From Sphingomonas sp. Leaf230 (GTDB lineage: Bacteria; Pseudomonadota; Alphaproteobacteria; Sphingomonadales; Sphingomonadaceae): a DNA stretch of 64,000 nt. Shown piece after piece: positions 1-9,543 of this stretch (positions within the stretch are counted from its first letter, which is position 1; every line of letters starts with the position of its first letter). A program made the position numbers and the translations under genes. Where the stretch lies: the NCBI RefSeq assembly GCF_001421745.1, contig NZ_LMKW01000008.1:249027-313026 (forward strand). Direction: 5' to 3'. The notes beneath the pieces are model-generated. The model worked only from the letters and a program-made list of their open reading frames with translations. It searched no databases and was not told the DNA's origin.

Positions 1-2192
<2,192 letters not shown>

Positions 2193-2199
2193 GAGGCTG

Positions 2200-2214
2200 G
2201 TTCTACTTCTGTTC
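2200..2214 (-). promoter_or_regulatory. candidate LexA (SOS) operator of uvrA
   Basis: On the plus strand the sequence reads GTTC, seven bases, GTTC; on the coding strand of uvrA it is GAAC-N7-GAAC. This is the direct-repeat LexA box described for alphaproteobacteria, and uvrA is a classic LexA target. It ends seven bases before the uvrA ATG, so it would overlap the promoter or the leader. The match and its position are seen; the regulation is inferred. Confidence 0.6.
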
Positions 2215-2407
2215 TGATCGGGAGACTAGTGGGAGAGATAGGAATGCATGAGGCCGGGTGCCAGTTCATCCGGGACGATCGATTGCGCAGCCGATTGCGC
2301 GACGAGCGATCGAGCCGTCGACGCGGCTTGCCACCGGGCGGCGTATTTTGGAGAACCGGCGAACGGGACGGGGTGCAAGGGGATGATGCGATGACGAGTA
2401 TGTCCGG

Positions 2408-3229
2408 ATGCCGTTGATGCTGGGGCTGGCCGCCGCCGCTGCGCTGGCCGAGCCGACCGCGGCCGTGCCGGTAACGCCGGTGAGCAAGTGGAACGTCGAT
2501 TATGGCGCGACCGCCTGCATGCTCGGCCGCACCTATGCCACCGGCAAGGCGGAGACGATTCTCGCGCTGCGTCGGCTGCCGCTGGCGTCCACGCTCGAGC
2601 TGATGGTCTACACCAATGATCGTAGCGTAACGATGCGGCTGGGGCAGGCGAAGATCGGCATCGTCGGCGGGGGATCGGATGACAGCCGGTACGAGAGTTA
2701 TCCAACCCAGGCTTCGGGCAAGCGGATGACGCGCATGCAGGTCGATGCCACGCTGTTCGAAACGCTGCCCGCCGATGCCGTCCTGCGCATCACCCCGGAC
2801 AAGATGTCGGGCTGGGCGTTCGCGATGCCGAATGCCAAGGCGGCGTTCGAGGCCCTGGCCAAATGCAATGATTCGACGGCCAAGCAGTGGGGGATCGACC
2901 CGACCGAGCGCGCGAAGATCGCCCAGCCTGCCAAGGCGACGACGCGGCCCGAATACTGGATCGGGCCCGACGATTACCCGAGGACGATCGTCGGCAAGGG
3001 TGCGCAAGGGACGTCGACGGTCCTGTGGACGATCGGCCTCGATGGGCGGGTTGCCGATTGCCGGCCCGTGGTGACGAGCGGTGAGGTCGAACTCGACAAG
3101 GCGGCCTGCAGCGCGATCATGCGGCATGCACGCTATACGCCCGCGCTTGGCTTCGACGGCAAGCCGATGGTCAGCCACGCGACGCAAAAGGTGACGTGGC
3201 GATTGCCGGGCGCGTGGTCCGGCAGCTGA
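2408..3229 (+). CDS. TonB C-terminal-domain protein
   Basis: This 273-residue protein ends in about 90 residues that look like a TonB C-terminal domain (VLWTIGLDGRVADC, SGEVELDKAACSAI, RYTPALGFDGKPM). In this family the domain contacts TonB-dependent receptors or is exported as a stand-alone module. The N-terminus (LMLGLAAAAALAEP) is a short hydrophobic stretch that could be a signal peptide, but it has no basic residues before it. The proline-rich periplasmic linker of true TonB is missing, so an energy-transducing role is doubtful. The start at 2408 is the first ATG after an in-frame stop at 2384. The middle of the protein (residues 40-170) matches nothing I recognise. It is monocistronic, between divergent uvrA and the His-rich gene. 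Confidence 0.7.
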   Translation: MPLMLGLAAAAALAEPTAAVPVTPVSKWNVDYGATACMLGRTYATGKAETILALRRLPLASTLELMVYTNDRSVTMRLGQAKIGIVGGGSDDSRYESYPTQASGKRMTRMQVDATLFETLPADAVLRITPDKMSGWAFAMPNAKAAFEALAKCNDSTAKQWGIDPTERAKIAQPAKATTRPEYWIGPDDYPRTIVGKGAQGTSTVLWTIGLDGRVADCRPVVTSGEVELDKAACSAIMRHARYTPALGFDGKPMVSHATQKVTWRLPGAWSGS

Positions 3230-3332
3230 GCGACCGTCACGGCTGGACGGGGCGAAGGCGCCGGGGTTGCACTCCGGTATCGGTGTATTATCTTGTTCGT
3301 ACACACAGACGCGGAATGGCACAGAGGACGAC

Positions 3333-3905
3333 ATGGGCAAGAAGAAGGACGAGCGGAAGCGGCGCGAGCGCGAGGCCGAGATGGCGGCGGCTCAGGGGCA
3401 CTCGGGTGCTGGGCATGAGGACCATGAGGGCCATGCGCATGACGCGCACAGGCATGAGGGCCGGAAGCACGAGGGTCGCAAGCATGAAGGCGGCGCGCCG
3501 TTCGCGGGGATCGCTGCTACCATCGCGCGGCAGATGGGAACGCCGGTCGGGCGGCAGATGATCGCCGCGGGGCTGATGGCCGCGGCGACGGCGATCTCGA
3601 AGCATGACGCGAAGTCGAGCGCCCGGCCGACGCCGCCGACGCCCCCTGCCCCGCCTTCCCCTGCCTCGTCCTCGGCACAGGCTGAGCCTGCAGCGTCGAA
3701 GGTCGAGCCGGACGTGGCGACGGAGTCCACCAAGCCGCAGGGCAATGGTCCGTTTGCCGGGGAGACGCGGGAGCCGCCACGGAGCGAGACGAACGCGCTG
3801 CCGCCGGAGTTCGCGAAGGTGCTGGACTCGGTTACGGTGGGGTTGGAGCGATTGTTCGTCGGGTTCGGCAAGCCGACCGCGAAGAAGGACCCGCCTGCCG
3901 CTTGA
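3333..3905 (+). CDS. His-rich hypothetical protein
   Basis: This 190-residue protein has an unknown function. The N-terminus is highly charged (MGKKKDERKRREREAEM). Residues about 22-55 form a His/Glu/Gly-rich tract with HEG and HAHDAHRHEG motifs and the unit GRKHE repeated twice, which could bind metal ions such as Ni or Zn. A short Ala/Met-rich segment follows (IAATIARQMGTPVGRQM), which may be a weak helix rather than a membrane span. Then comes a Pro/Ala/Ser-rich linker (PTPPTPPAPPSP) and a C-terminal amphipathic segment (LDSVTVGLERLFVGFGKP). The ATG at 3333 is preferred over an upstream TTG at 3267 because the protein-like charged start begins there. A strong stem-loop follows the stop codon. 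No signal peptide is visible. Confidence 0.6.
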   Translation: MGKKKDERKRREREAEMAAAQGHSGAGHEDHEGHAHDAHRHEGRKHEGRKHEGGAPFAGIAATIARQMGTPVGRQMIAAGLMAAATAISKHDAKSSARPTPPTPPAPPSPASSSAQAEPAASKVEPDVATESTKPQGNGPFAGETREPPRSETNALPPEFAKVLDSVTVGLERLFVGFGKPTAKKDPPAA

Positions 3906-3911
3906 GTGTGC

Positions 3912-3945
3912 AGGGCCGCGACGCCGCGCTAGGCGTTGCGGCCCT
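3912..3945. terminator. bidirectional hairpin terminator candidate
   Basis: A 14-base-pair stem (AGGGCCGCGACGCC paired with GGCGTTGCGGCCCT, one G-U pair) has a six-base loop and is followed by TTT. It lies in the 65-base gap between two convergent genes, as expected for a shared intrinsic terminator. The U-tract is short, so the call is moderate. Confidence 0.55.
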
Positions 3946-3970
3946 TTAGGGGCAATCCAATACGCGCGGC

Positions 3971-5122
3971 TCAGGCTGCCTTTATGTAGATGGCGGGTTG
4001 GCGGCGGTCGCCCTTTGCGAGGTACATCGCGCGGTCTGCGCCCGCGATGAGATCGACGATCGGCGTGTCGGGGTCGCCTTCGACGACACCGATGCTGACC
4101 CCGAGCGTGCCATGCGTGGCCATGCGCGGTGCCATGGCCTGCGCGAACCGGGTGGCGATACGGTTGCCGATCATGGTCGCCTGCGCCGTCGGGATGTCGG
4201 GCAGCACGCAGACGAACTCGTCGCCGCCCCAACGGATCAGGTGACCTTGTCGGCCGACGGCGTCGTGGGCGATCTCTGCAAAGCTGCGGAGTGCGGCGTC
4301 GCCGGCGGCGTGGCCGAGCGTGTCGTTGAGCGTCTTGAAGCGATCGAGATCGAGCATCATCACCGTCAGCGTGCGCGGCGCATGGCGACCGGCGAAGGTC
4401 TGCGCGATGCGGTCCAGGCCAGCGCGGTTGAACGCGCCGGTGAGCCAGTCGCGCTCCATCTGATCTAGCAGCAGGTTCTGGCCACGCTCGGCCTGGAGGA
4501 TCAGCAGCGAGAAGGCGCGGAAGATGATGAAGGCGATCTGGCCGGCCGCGAGCCATGCGCCGAAGTCGTCGTGACGACCGGTCAGCTGCGTGCCGATGCG
4601 GTCGCCGTAAGCGAGCCAGGCGCGGCCGAGGAACATCGGTATGGTGACCGCGAACAGCGCAGCGACGATCCAGCCGGTCTGTAGCGAGTCACGGCGCGCG
4701 AGACGGATGGCGACGATCACCACGACGAGGTCGAACCCGGCGCGGATGACGCTGAGATAAGCGACGCGGAGGTGGAAATGCGCCGGGTCGTGCGTGAACC
4801 AGAGGGGCAGGCCAAGGACCGCGGCGGTCGCGAGCATCGACATCAGGCGCGCGTCGGGACGGCTGAACTTCACGACCGCGCCGGCGATCAGCGCATAGCC
4901 CATCACCACCGCGGGGTTGCCGATGCTGGGCGCCCAGGGGAGGCCGATCCGATCGTTGAGCACCGCCATCAGTGCGCCGCACCCGGCGATCAGGTGGCCG
5001 GCGCCCCATAGCCCTGCCCACGATCCGAACCGACCGGTTGCCAGCGGGATGAGGTGGATGAACCCGGCGACCAGCATGCCGAGGCCTGCGACGACGTAGA
5101 GAGTGGAGAGATCGAGCGCCAC
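3971..5122 (-). CDS. membrane-anchored diguanylate cyclase (GGDEF)
   Basis: This 383-residue protein is predicted to make cyclic di-GMP from two GTP. The first ~215 residues carry about six to seven hydrophobic segments, for example LYVVAGLGMLVAGFIHLI and QIAFIIFRAFSLLIL, and form a membrane sensor of unknown ligand. The C-terminal GGDEF domain starts at DWLTGAFNRAG and contains LDLDRFKTLNDTLGHAAGD and an intact active site RWGGDEFVCVLP. The inhibitory I-site, normally RxxD five residues before GGDEF, reads RQGH, so product inhibition may be lost. There is no EAL domain. The gene is convergent with the His-rich gene. Confidence 0.92.
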   Translation of the reverse strand: MALDLSTLYVVAGLGMLVAGFIHLIPLATGRFGSWAGLWGAGHLIAGCGALMAVLNDRIGLPWAPSIGNPAVVMGYALIAGAVVKFSRPDARLMSMLATAAVLGLPLWFTHDPAHFHLRVAYLSVIRAGFDLVVVIVAIRLARRDSLQTGWIVAALFAVTIPMFLGRAWLAYGDRIGTQLTGRHDDFGAWLAAGQIAFIIFRAFSLLILQAERGQNLLLDQMERDWLTGAFNRAGLDRIAQTFAGRHAPRTLTVMMLDLDRFKTLNDTLGHAAGDAALRSFAEIAHDAVGRQGHLIRWGGDEFVCVLPDIPTAQATMIGNRIATRFAQAMAPRMATHGTLGVSIGVVEGDPDTPIVDLIAGADRAMYLAKGDRRQPAIYIKAA

Positions 5123-5314
5123 GGAGACCTGCTTGTTCGTTCGTTGCGCGGACTAATAGGTTGGCTTTGCTAAGGATTGGTTCCGGTTGGGGGGCGGGGG
5201 CGGAAGTTTGCGGGTTTTGGTTTGGGGTGGGTTGGCGGTGGCGCGATGAGGAGCCGCGTAGCGTCGAGGTGATGGGCGATGCGGAAGGCGGATGTGGTGG
5301 CTGTGCCAAGGATG

Positions 5315-5370
5315 TTTCCCCGCGAAGGCGGGGACCCAGACTGGGCTCCCGCCTTCGCGGGAGAACAAGG
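5315..5370. repeat. family B paired-hairpin element
   Basis: Two inverted GC-rich hairpins (CCCCGC-GAAG-GCGGGG and its mirror) flank a shared core ACCCAGACTGGGC. Family B recurs at seven other places in the window, always between genes. Confidence 0.8.
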
Positions 5371-5476
5371 AGGCGGGCGGTATCGTTTGGGCGGGGTGGT
5401 TCTGACTTGACCGGCGTTGTCGGGCGTTTCGTGCACGCCATTCCAGATTGCGCCCAGTTGTTGCGCCCCCTCCCCC

Positions 5477-5583
5477 CGTCATTCCGGCGGACGCCGGGAC
5501 CCATGGTCGCGGACCGGGTCATGCTAGCGTGATATCGCTGGGGCCACCGTAACCGTGGGTCCCGGCGTTCGCCGGGATGACGG
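5477..5583. repeat. family C paired-hairpin element, copy 1
   Basis: The outer arms are CCGTCATTCCGGCGGACGCC and its near-complement, ending GCCGGGATGACGG. Inside each arm is an ACCCAT/GTGGGT motif around a spacer of about 55 bases. A second copy lies at 5748, closely matching along its whole length. Confidence 0.8.
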
Positions 5584-5747
5584 GAGGGGTTTAGGTTGGT
5601 GAGTTTGAGAGGGGTGCGGAGCTTGGGTCTTTGGAATGGGTGATGCCGTCAAAGACCTTGCAGATCGTGAGCTTGCGATGGTTCGCGCTGCCGGATGATC
5701 GCGCCCCTGCCCCCTAACCTCCTTCCTCTACCGTCCTACCCCTCCCT

Positions 5748-5852
5748 CGTCATCCCGGCGGACGCCGGGACCCATGGTCGCGGACCGGGTAATGATAGGG
5801 GGTATCACTGGGTCCGCCGTAACCGTGGGTCCCGGCGTTCGCCGGGATGACG
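5748..5852. repeat. family C paired-hairpin element, copy 2
   Basis: It has the same arms and nearly the same spacer (GGTCGCGGACCGGGT shared) as the copy at 5477. The two copies lie 165 bases apart in direct orientation. Confidence 0.8.
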
Positions 5853-5887
5853 GATGGGGTGCGGGTGGACGGGGCCTGGGGCGTGGG

Positions 5888-5927
5888 GCGAACTGGCGAA
5901 CTGGCGAACTGGCGAACTGGCGAACTG
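5888..5927. repeat. tandem repeat, GCGAACTG x 5
   Basis: Five perfect head-to-tail copies of the 8-base unit GCGAACTG. It lies in non-coding DNA and is probably variable in length between strains. Confidence 0.9.
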
Positions 5928-5934
5928 CGGCAAC

Positions 5935-5964
5935 ATCCATCCCCCCGATATCCATCCCCCCGAT
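5935..5964. repeat. 15-bp direct duplication
   Basis: Two adjacent perfect copies of ATCCATCCCCCCGAT, immediately after the GCGAACTG array. Confidence 0.85.
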
Positions 5965-6085
5965 CGAACTTAACCTTTGCCCCTTTGCCTTCGCCCTCAA
6001 CTTTCGCGCTGCAACGCCGAGAGGGCGCCGGTGGATTGCCACCGACGCCCTCTCGAACTTACTTCACTCGCAGATGCGAAGCCCT

Positions 6086-6153
6086 GCTTGGCCGGACAGG
6101 GGCAAAGCCCCTGTCGTCGGACGGCGCTGGAGCGCCGCCGGCCGGGCAAGCCC
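6086..6153. repeat. three-stem structured element downstream of lpd
   Basis: An outer stem (GCTTG...GCCGG against CCGGC...CAAGC) encloses two perfect hairpins: GACAGGGGC-AAA-GCCCCTGTC at 6095-6115 and CGGCGCT-GG-AGCGCCG at 6122-6137. It is downstream of the last gene of the TCA region. It may act as a 3'-end RNA structure or terminator, or be another mobile palindromic repeat. No U-tract follows. Confidence 0.55.
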
Positions 6154-6161
6154 TTTGGATT

Positions 6162-6185
6162 CACATTTAGCTTTTGCTAAATGTG
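6162..6185. terminator. stem-loop spanning the lpd stop codon
   Basis: A perfect 10-base-pair palindrome CACATTTAGC-TTTT-GCTAAATGTG. The lpd stop codon (6177-6179) lies in one arm. The position suggests transcript 3'-end formation or protection for the TCA region. No U-run follows, so a classical intrinsic terminator is not certain. Confidence 0.45.
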
Positions 6186-7571
6186 GATGGGCTTGCCTTG
6201 CACGGCCATCGCGGCTTCCTTGATCGCCTCGGCATGCGTGGGATGCGCATGACACGTGTAGGCGATGTCTTCGCTGGTCGCGCCGAATTCCATCGCGATG
6301 GCAGCTTCGGCGATCAGCGTACCGGCGAGGCTCGAGACGATCCAGACGCCGAGGACGCGGTCGGTCTTGGCGTCGGCGATGATCTTCACGAAACCATCGG
6401 TGTCGCGGTTGGTCTTGGCGCGACTGTTCGCGGCGAACGGGAACTTGCCGACCTTGATCTCTGTCTTGTCGCGCGCCGCCTCTTCGGTGAGGCCGACGCC
6501 GGCAATCTCGGGCATCGTGTAGACGACGCTCGGGATGACGTCCTCGTTGACGATGCCGGTCTGGCCGGCGATGTTTTCCGCGACCGCGACGCCCTCGTCC
6601 TCAGCCTTGTGCGCGAGCATCAGGCCGGGGATGCAGTCGCCGATCGCCCAGACGCCGTCGACCTTGGTGCGGAAGCTGTGGTCGGTTTCGATCTGGCCGC
6701 GCTTGTTGAGCTCGAGGCCGATGGCTTCGAGGTTGAGGCCGTCGACGTTCGCTTTCCGCCCGATCGAGACGAGCACCGCGTCGGCGGTCAGCGTCTCGGA
6801 TGCGCCACCCGCGGCGGGCTCGACGGTGATGGTCGCGACGCCGTTGTCGACGGTCACGCCGGTGACCTTGGTCGAGAGTTTGAGCTCCATGCCCTGCTTC
6901 TTGAAGAGCTTGGCGGTCTCGCGGCGGACTTCGCCGTCGAAGCCGGGGAGGATCTGGTCGACGAACTCGACGACCGTGACCTTCGCGCCGAGACGACGCC
7001 AGACGCTGCCCAGTTCGAGACCGATCACGCCGCCGCCGATGACGACCATGTGCTCGGGGACCTTGGGGATCTCGAGCGCGCCGGTGCTGTCGACGACGGT
7101 CTTCTGGTCGACCTCGACGCCGGGGAGCGGCATGACGCTGGAGCCGGTGGCGATGACGATGTTCTTCGCGGTGACCTTCTGGCCGGCGATCTCCACCGTG
7201 TGCGCATCCTGGAACGCGGCCTTGCCCTTGAGCCAGGTCACCTTGTTCTTCTTGAACAGGAATTCGACGCCGCCGGTCAGTTCCTTGACGGCCTTGGCCT
7301 TCTCGGCGTGCATCTGGTCGAGGTTGAGGGTGACGCCCTGGAAGTCGATGCCGAACTTCGTCATGTGGCCGCCCTTGGCCTCCTCGTAGATCTCCGACGC
7401 GTGGAGCAGTGCCTTGGACGGGATGCAGCCGACGTTAAGGCAGGTGCCGCCGAGCGTCTCGCGGGACTCGGCACAAGCGGTGCGCAGGCCGAGCTGCGCT
7501 GCACGGATCGCCGCGACGTAACCGCCGGGGCCCGCACCGATCACGAGGACGTCATAGTCGTAGTCAGCCAT
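6177..7571 (-). CDS. lpdA: dihydrolipoyl dehydrogenase (E3)
   Basis: E3 re-oxidises dihydrolipoamide on the E2 subunit and passes electrons to NAD+ for the 2-oxoglutarate dehydrogenase complex (and perhaps others). The protein has 464 residues, normal for the family. Motifs are FAD-binding GAGPGGYVAA (residue 12 on), the redox disulfide GGTCLNVGC (Cys44/Cys49), NAD-binding GGGVIGLELGSV, the second FAD motif WAIGDC and the C-terminal catalytic HAHPTHAE. It is the last gene of the odhA-odhB-TA-lpd set and starts one base after the stop of the DUF5615 gene, so it depends on transcription through the toxin-antitoxin pair. Confidence 0.98.
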   Translation of the reverse strand: MADYDYDVLVIGAGPGGYVAAIRAAQLGLRTACAESRETLGGTCLNVGCIPSKALLHASEIYEEAKGGHMTKFGIDFQGVTLNLDQMHAEKAKAVKELTGGVEFLFKKNKVTWLKGKAAFQDAHTVEIAGQKVTAKNIVIATGSSVMPLPGVEVDQKTVVDSTGALEIPKVPEHMVVIGGGVIGLELGSVWRRLGAKVTVVEFVDQILPGFDGEVRRETAKLFKKQGMELKLSTKVTGVTVDNGVATITVEPAAGGASETLTADAVLVSIGRKANVDGLNLEAIGLELNKRGQIETDHSFRTKVDGVWAIGDCIPGLMLAHKAEDEGVAVAENIAGQTGIVNEDVIPSVVYTMPEIAGVGLTEEAARDKTEIKVGKFPFAANSRAKTNRDTDGFVKIIADAKTDRVLGVWIVSSLAGTLIAEAAIAMEFGATSEDIAYTCHAHPTHAEAIKEAAMAVQGKPIHI

Positions 7572-7572
7572 G

Positions 7573-7932
7573 TTATGCTCCAGCGGGGAACGGCTTACTG
7601 CGTTCGCCGTCCTTGGTTATCGTTGTGATGTGGCCTTCGAAGCCACCACCGGCCAACACTGCAATCAGGCGGTCGGCGATGGCATCCGGATGCACGCGGT
7701 TCAGTCGATTATATAGTATCGCGCGGGGCGCAGGGTAACCACGGTTGAAGATCAGGTCGCCGAAGTCGCGGTCATCGGTGACCAATATCAGTGCCGCGAT
7801 GTCGTCGCGCGCCAGTATCTCCGGGTCCTTGGCGCCGCGCGATGTTTCCCGGATCCATTCGACGGCGTGACCAGCACTGCGCAACCGCGCGACGACAACC
7901 GGATGCTGGTTTTCGTCGGCGAGCAGATGCAC
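7573..7932 (-). CDS. DUF5615 PIN-like toxin-type protein
   Basis: This 119-residue protein starts with MHLLADENQHPVVVARLRSA and contains LVTDDRDFGDLI, the acidic arrangement (DEN, then DxDF) of the DUF5615/Mut7-C-like PIN fold. Members of this family are usually found beside a DUF433 protein and are thought to be ribonuclease-like toxins. The start is GTG, three bases after the DUF433 stop, and the stop is one base before lpd. The C-terminus (TTITKDGERSKPFPAGA) is typical. Toxicity is a family-based inference and has not been shown for this copy. The unusual point is its place inside a housekeeping operon. Confidence 0.8.
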   Translation of the reverse strand: MHLLADENQHPVVVARLRSAGHAVEWIRETSRGAKDPEILARDDIAALILVTDDRDFGDLIFNRGYPAPRAILYNRLNRVHPDAIADRLIAVLAGGGFEGHITTITKDGERSKPFPAGA

Positions 7933-7935
7933 CCG

Positions 7936-8172
7936 TCAGGCCGCTTTGCGCTGCGCCGCGACCGTCGAGTCGACCAGCAGGTCTCGCGCGAACGCGATCG
8001 CTGCACGGACGTCTTCCTCGGTGATATGGTCGAAGGCGGCGAGAACATCGGTGATGCTCGCACCGTCTTCGAAATATTCGAGGATCAGCTCGACCGATAT
8101 CCGCGTTCCCTTGACCACGGGCTTGCCGCCCAGGATTTCGGGGTCCGAATGGATATGGTCGCGCCAGTTCAT
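7936..8172 (-). CDS. DUF433 antitoxin-like protein
   Basis: This 78-residue protein, MNWRDHIHSDPEILGGKPVV followed by KGTRISVELIL, is a typical DUF433 domain: a small helix-turn-helix-like protein normally paired with DUF5615 and presumed to be the antitoxin and repressor. The ATG at 8172 is chosen because a Shine-Dalgarno sequence (GAGGT) overlaps the odhB stop codon five bases upstream, and the family usually begins here; a longer frame to 8220 would overlap odhB. It follows odhB by seven bases and is probably translationally coupled to it. Confidence 0.85.
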   Translation of the reverse strand: MNWRDHIHSDPEILGGKPVVKGTRISVELILEYFEDGASITDVLAAFDHITEEDVRAAIAFARDLLVDSTVAAQRKAA

Positions 8173-8179
8173 CGCTACC

Positions 8180-9442
8180 TCACAGGTCGATAAGAATCCG
8201 CGTCGGATCCTCGATAGCATTTTTCAGCGCGACCAGGAACGTCACGGCTTCGCGGCCGTCGATCAGGCGGTGGTCGTAGCTGAGCGCGAGGTACATCATC
8301 GGGCGGATGACGATCTGGCCGTTGACGACGACCGGGCGCTCCTCGATGCGGTGGAGGCCCAGCACCGCGGACTGCGGCGGGTTGATGATCGGGGTCGACA
8401 TCAGCGAGCCGAACACGCCGCCGTTGGAGATCGTGAAGGTACCGCCCTTCATCTCGTCCATTTTCAGCGCGCCTTCCTTGGCACGCTTGCCGAAGTCGCC
8501 GATCGTCTTCTCGATCGTCGCGACCGACATCTGGTCGGCGTCGCGGATCACGGGGACGACGAGGCCGCCGGGCGACGAGACCGCGACCGAGATGTCGGCG
8601 TAATCGTGATAGACGATGTCGTCGCCGTCGATCGACGCGTTGACCGACGGAATGTCGCGCAGCGCCATCGTGGCGGCCTTCACGAAGAAGCCCATGAAGC
8701 CCAGGCGGACACCGTGCTTCTTCTCGAACAGGTCCTTGTACTTGGCGCGCGCCTCGATCACCGCGGTCATGTCGACGTCGTTGAACGTCGTCAGCATCGC
8801 GGCGGTATTCTGCGCTTCCTTGAGGCGCTTGGCGATCGTCTGGCGGAGGCGCGTCATGCGGACGCGCTCTTCGCCGCGACCCGATGCGGCGGCAGGCGCT
8901 GCTGCCGGAGCAGGCGCTGCGGCGGGAGCAGGCGCTGGCTTGCTCGACGCGGCGGCGGTCACGTCTTCCTTGGTGATGCGACCGTCGCGGCCGGTGCCCT
9001 TGACGGTGCCGGGATCGACGCCGTGCTCGAGCACCGCGCGGCGGACCGACGGGGAGAGCGCCGCGGGCGAGTCGCTGGTGCCGGCGCCGGGCTGGTCGCC
9101 ATAGCCTGCGCCGGACTCGTCCTTGGCGGGCGCGGACGGCGTCGCAGTTGCGGCTGGCTCGGGAGCCTTTGCGGTAGCGGGGGCGGGCGCAGCGGCGGCG
9201 CCGTCACCGGAGTCGATCGTGGCGAGCATCGCGCCGACCTGCACGGTGTCGCCGACCGCGACCGCGTGCTGGCCCATGACGCCGGCGACCGGCGACGGGA
9301 CCTCGACCGAGACCTTGTCGGTCTCGAGGCTGGCGATCGGCTCGTCGACCGCGACGGGGTCGCCGGGCTGCTTCAGCCACTCGCCGAGGGTGGCTTCGGT
9401 GATCGATTCACCCAGGACGGGGACGGTGACTTCGGTTGCCAT
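8180..9442 (-). CDS. odhB: 2-oxoglutarate dehydrogenase E2, dihydrolipoyl succinyltransferase
   Basis: E2 core of the 2-oxoglutarate dehydrogenase complex; it transfers the succinyl group from lipoamide to CoA. The 420-residue protein has one lipoyl domain (lipoyl Lys43 in ETDKVSVEV), an Ala/Pro-rich linker, an E3-binding domain around residues 130-165 ([20 protein letters not shown]), a second linker and a catalytic domain ending with [13 protein letters not shown] (active His and Asp near 391/395). The order and length are normal. A degenerate family B element lies between it and odhA; downstream it is coupled to the DUF433/DUF5615 pair. Confidence 0.97.
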   Translation of the reverse strand: MATEVTVPVLGESITEATLGEWLKQPGDPVAVDEPIASLETDKVSVEVPSPVAGVMGQHAVAVGDTVQVGAMLATIDSGDGAAAAPAPATAKAPEPAATATPSAPAKDESGAGYGDQPGAGTSDSPAALSPSVRRAVLEHGVDPGTVKGTGRDGRITKEDVTAAASSKPAPAPAAAPAPAAAPAAASGRGEERVRMTRLRQTIAKRLKEAQNTAAMLTTFNDVDMTAVIEARAKYKDLFEKKHGVRLGFMGFFVKAATMALRDIPSVNASIDGDDIVYHDYADISVAVSSPGGLVVPVIRDADQMSVATIEKTIGDFGKRAKEGALKMDEMKGGTFTISNGGVFGSLMSTPIINPPQSAVLGLHRIEERPVVVNGQIVIRPMMYLALSYDHRLIDGREAVTFLVALKNAIEDPTRILIDL

Positions 9443-9457
9443 GTTTGCTTCTACCTT

Positions 9458-9531
9458 TTGTGCTCCTGCGGACGCAGGGGCCTAGGGTTACTCTGCCGGA
9501 CCCTGGGTTCCTGCTTTCGCAAGAAAACAGG
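9458..9531. repeat. degenerate family B element between odhA and odhB
   Basis: The arms are CTCCTGCGGACGCAGG and CCTGCTTTCGCAAG, around CCTAGGG...CCCTGGG. It has diverged from the other family B copies but keeps the same paired-hairpin plan and is transcribed within the operon. Confidence 0.5.
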
Positions 9532-9543
9532 GACCGGGTTCAA

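Larger units (their letters stand above)
5123..6176. other. 1-kb gene-free, repeat-filled intergenic region
   Basis: No convincing coding frame is visible between the diguanylate cyclase start and the lpd stop. The stretch holds one family B element, two family C elements, a 5 x 8-bp tandem repeat, a 2 x 15-bp duplication, a three-stem structured element and a stem-loop over the lpd stop codon. The promoter of the diguanylate cyclase must lie at its left end, but I could not identify it. Confidence 0.7.

Noticed and set aside
5123..6176. Repeats in this and other gaps as a CRISPR array
   Set aside because: The repeats are inverted pairs of different families without regular spacing or unique spacers of constant length, and no cas gene is present.
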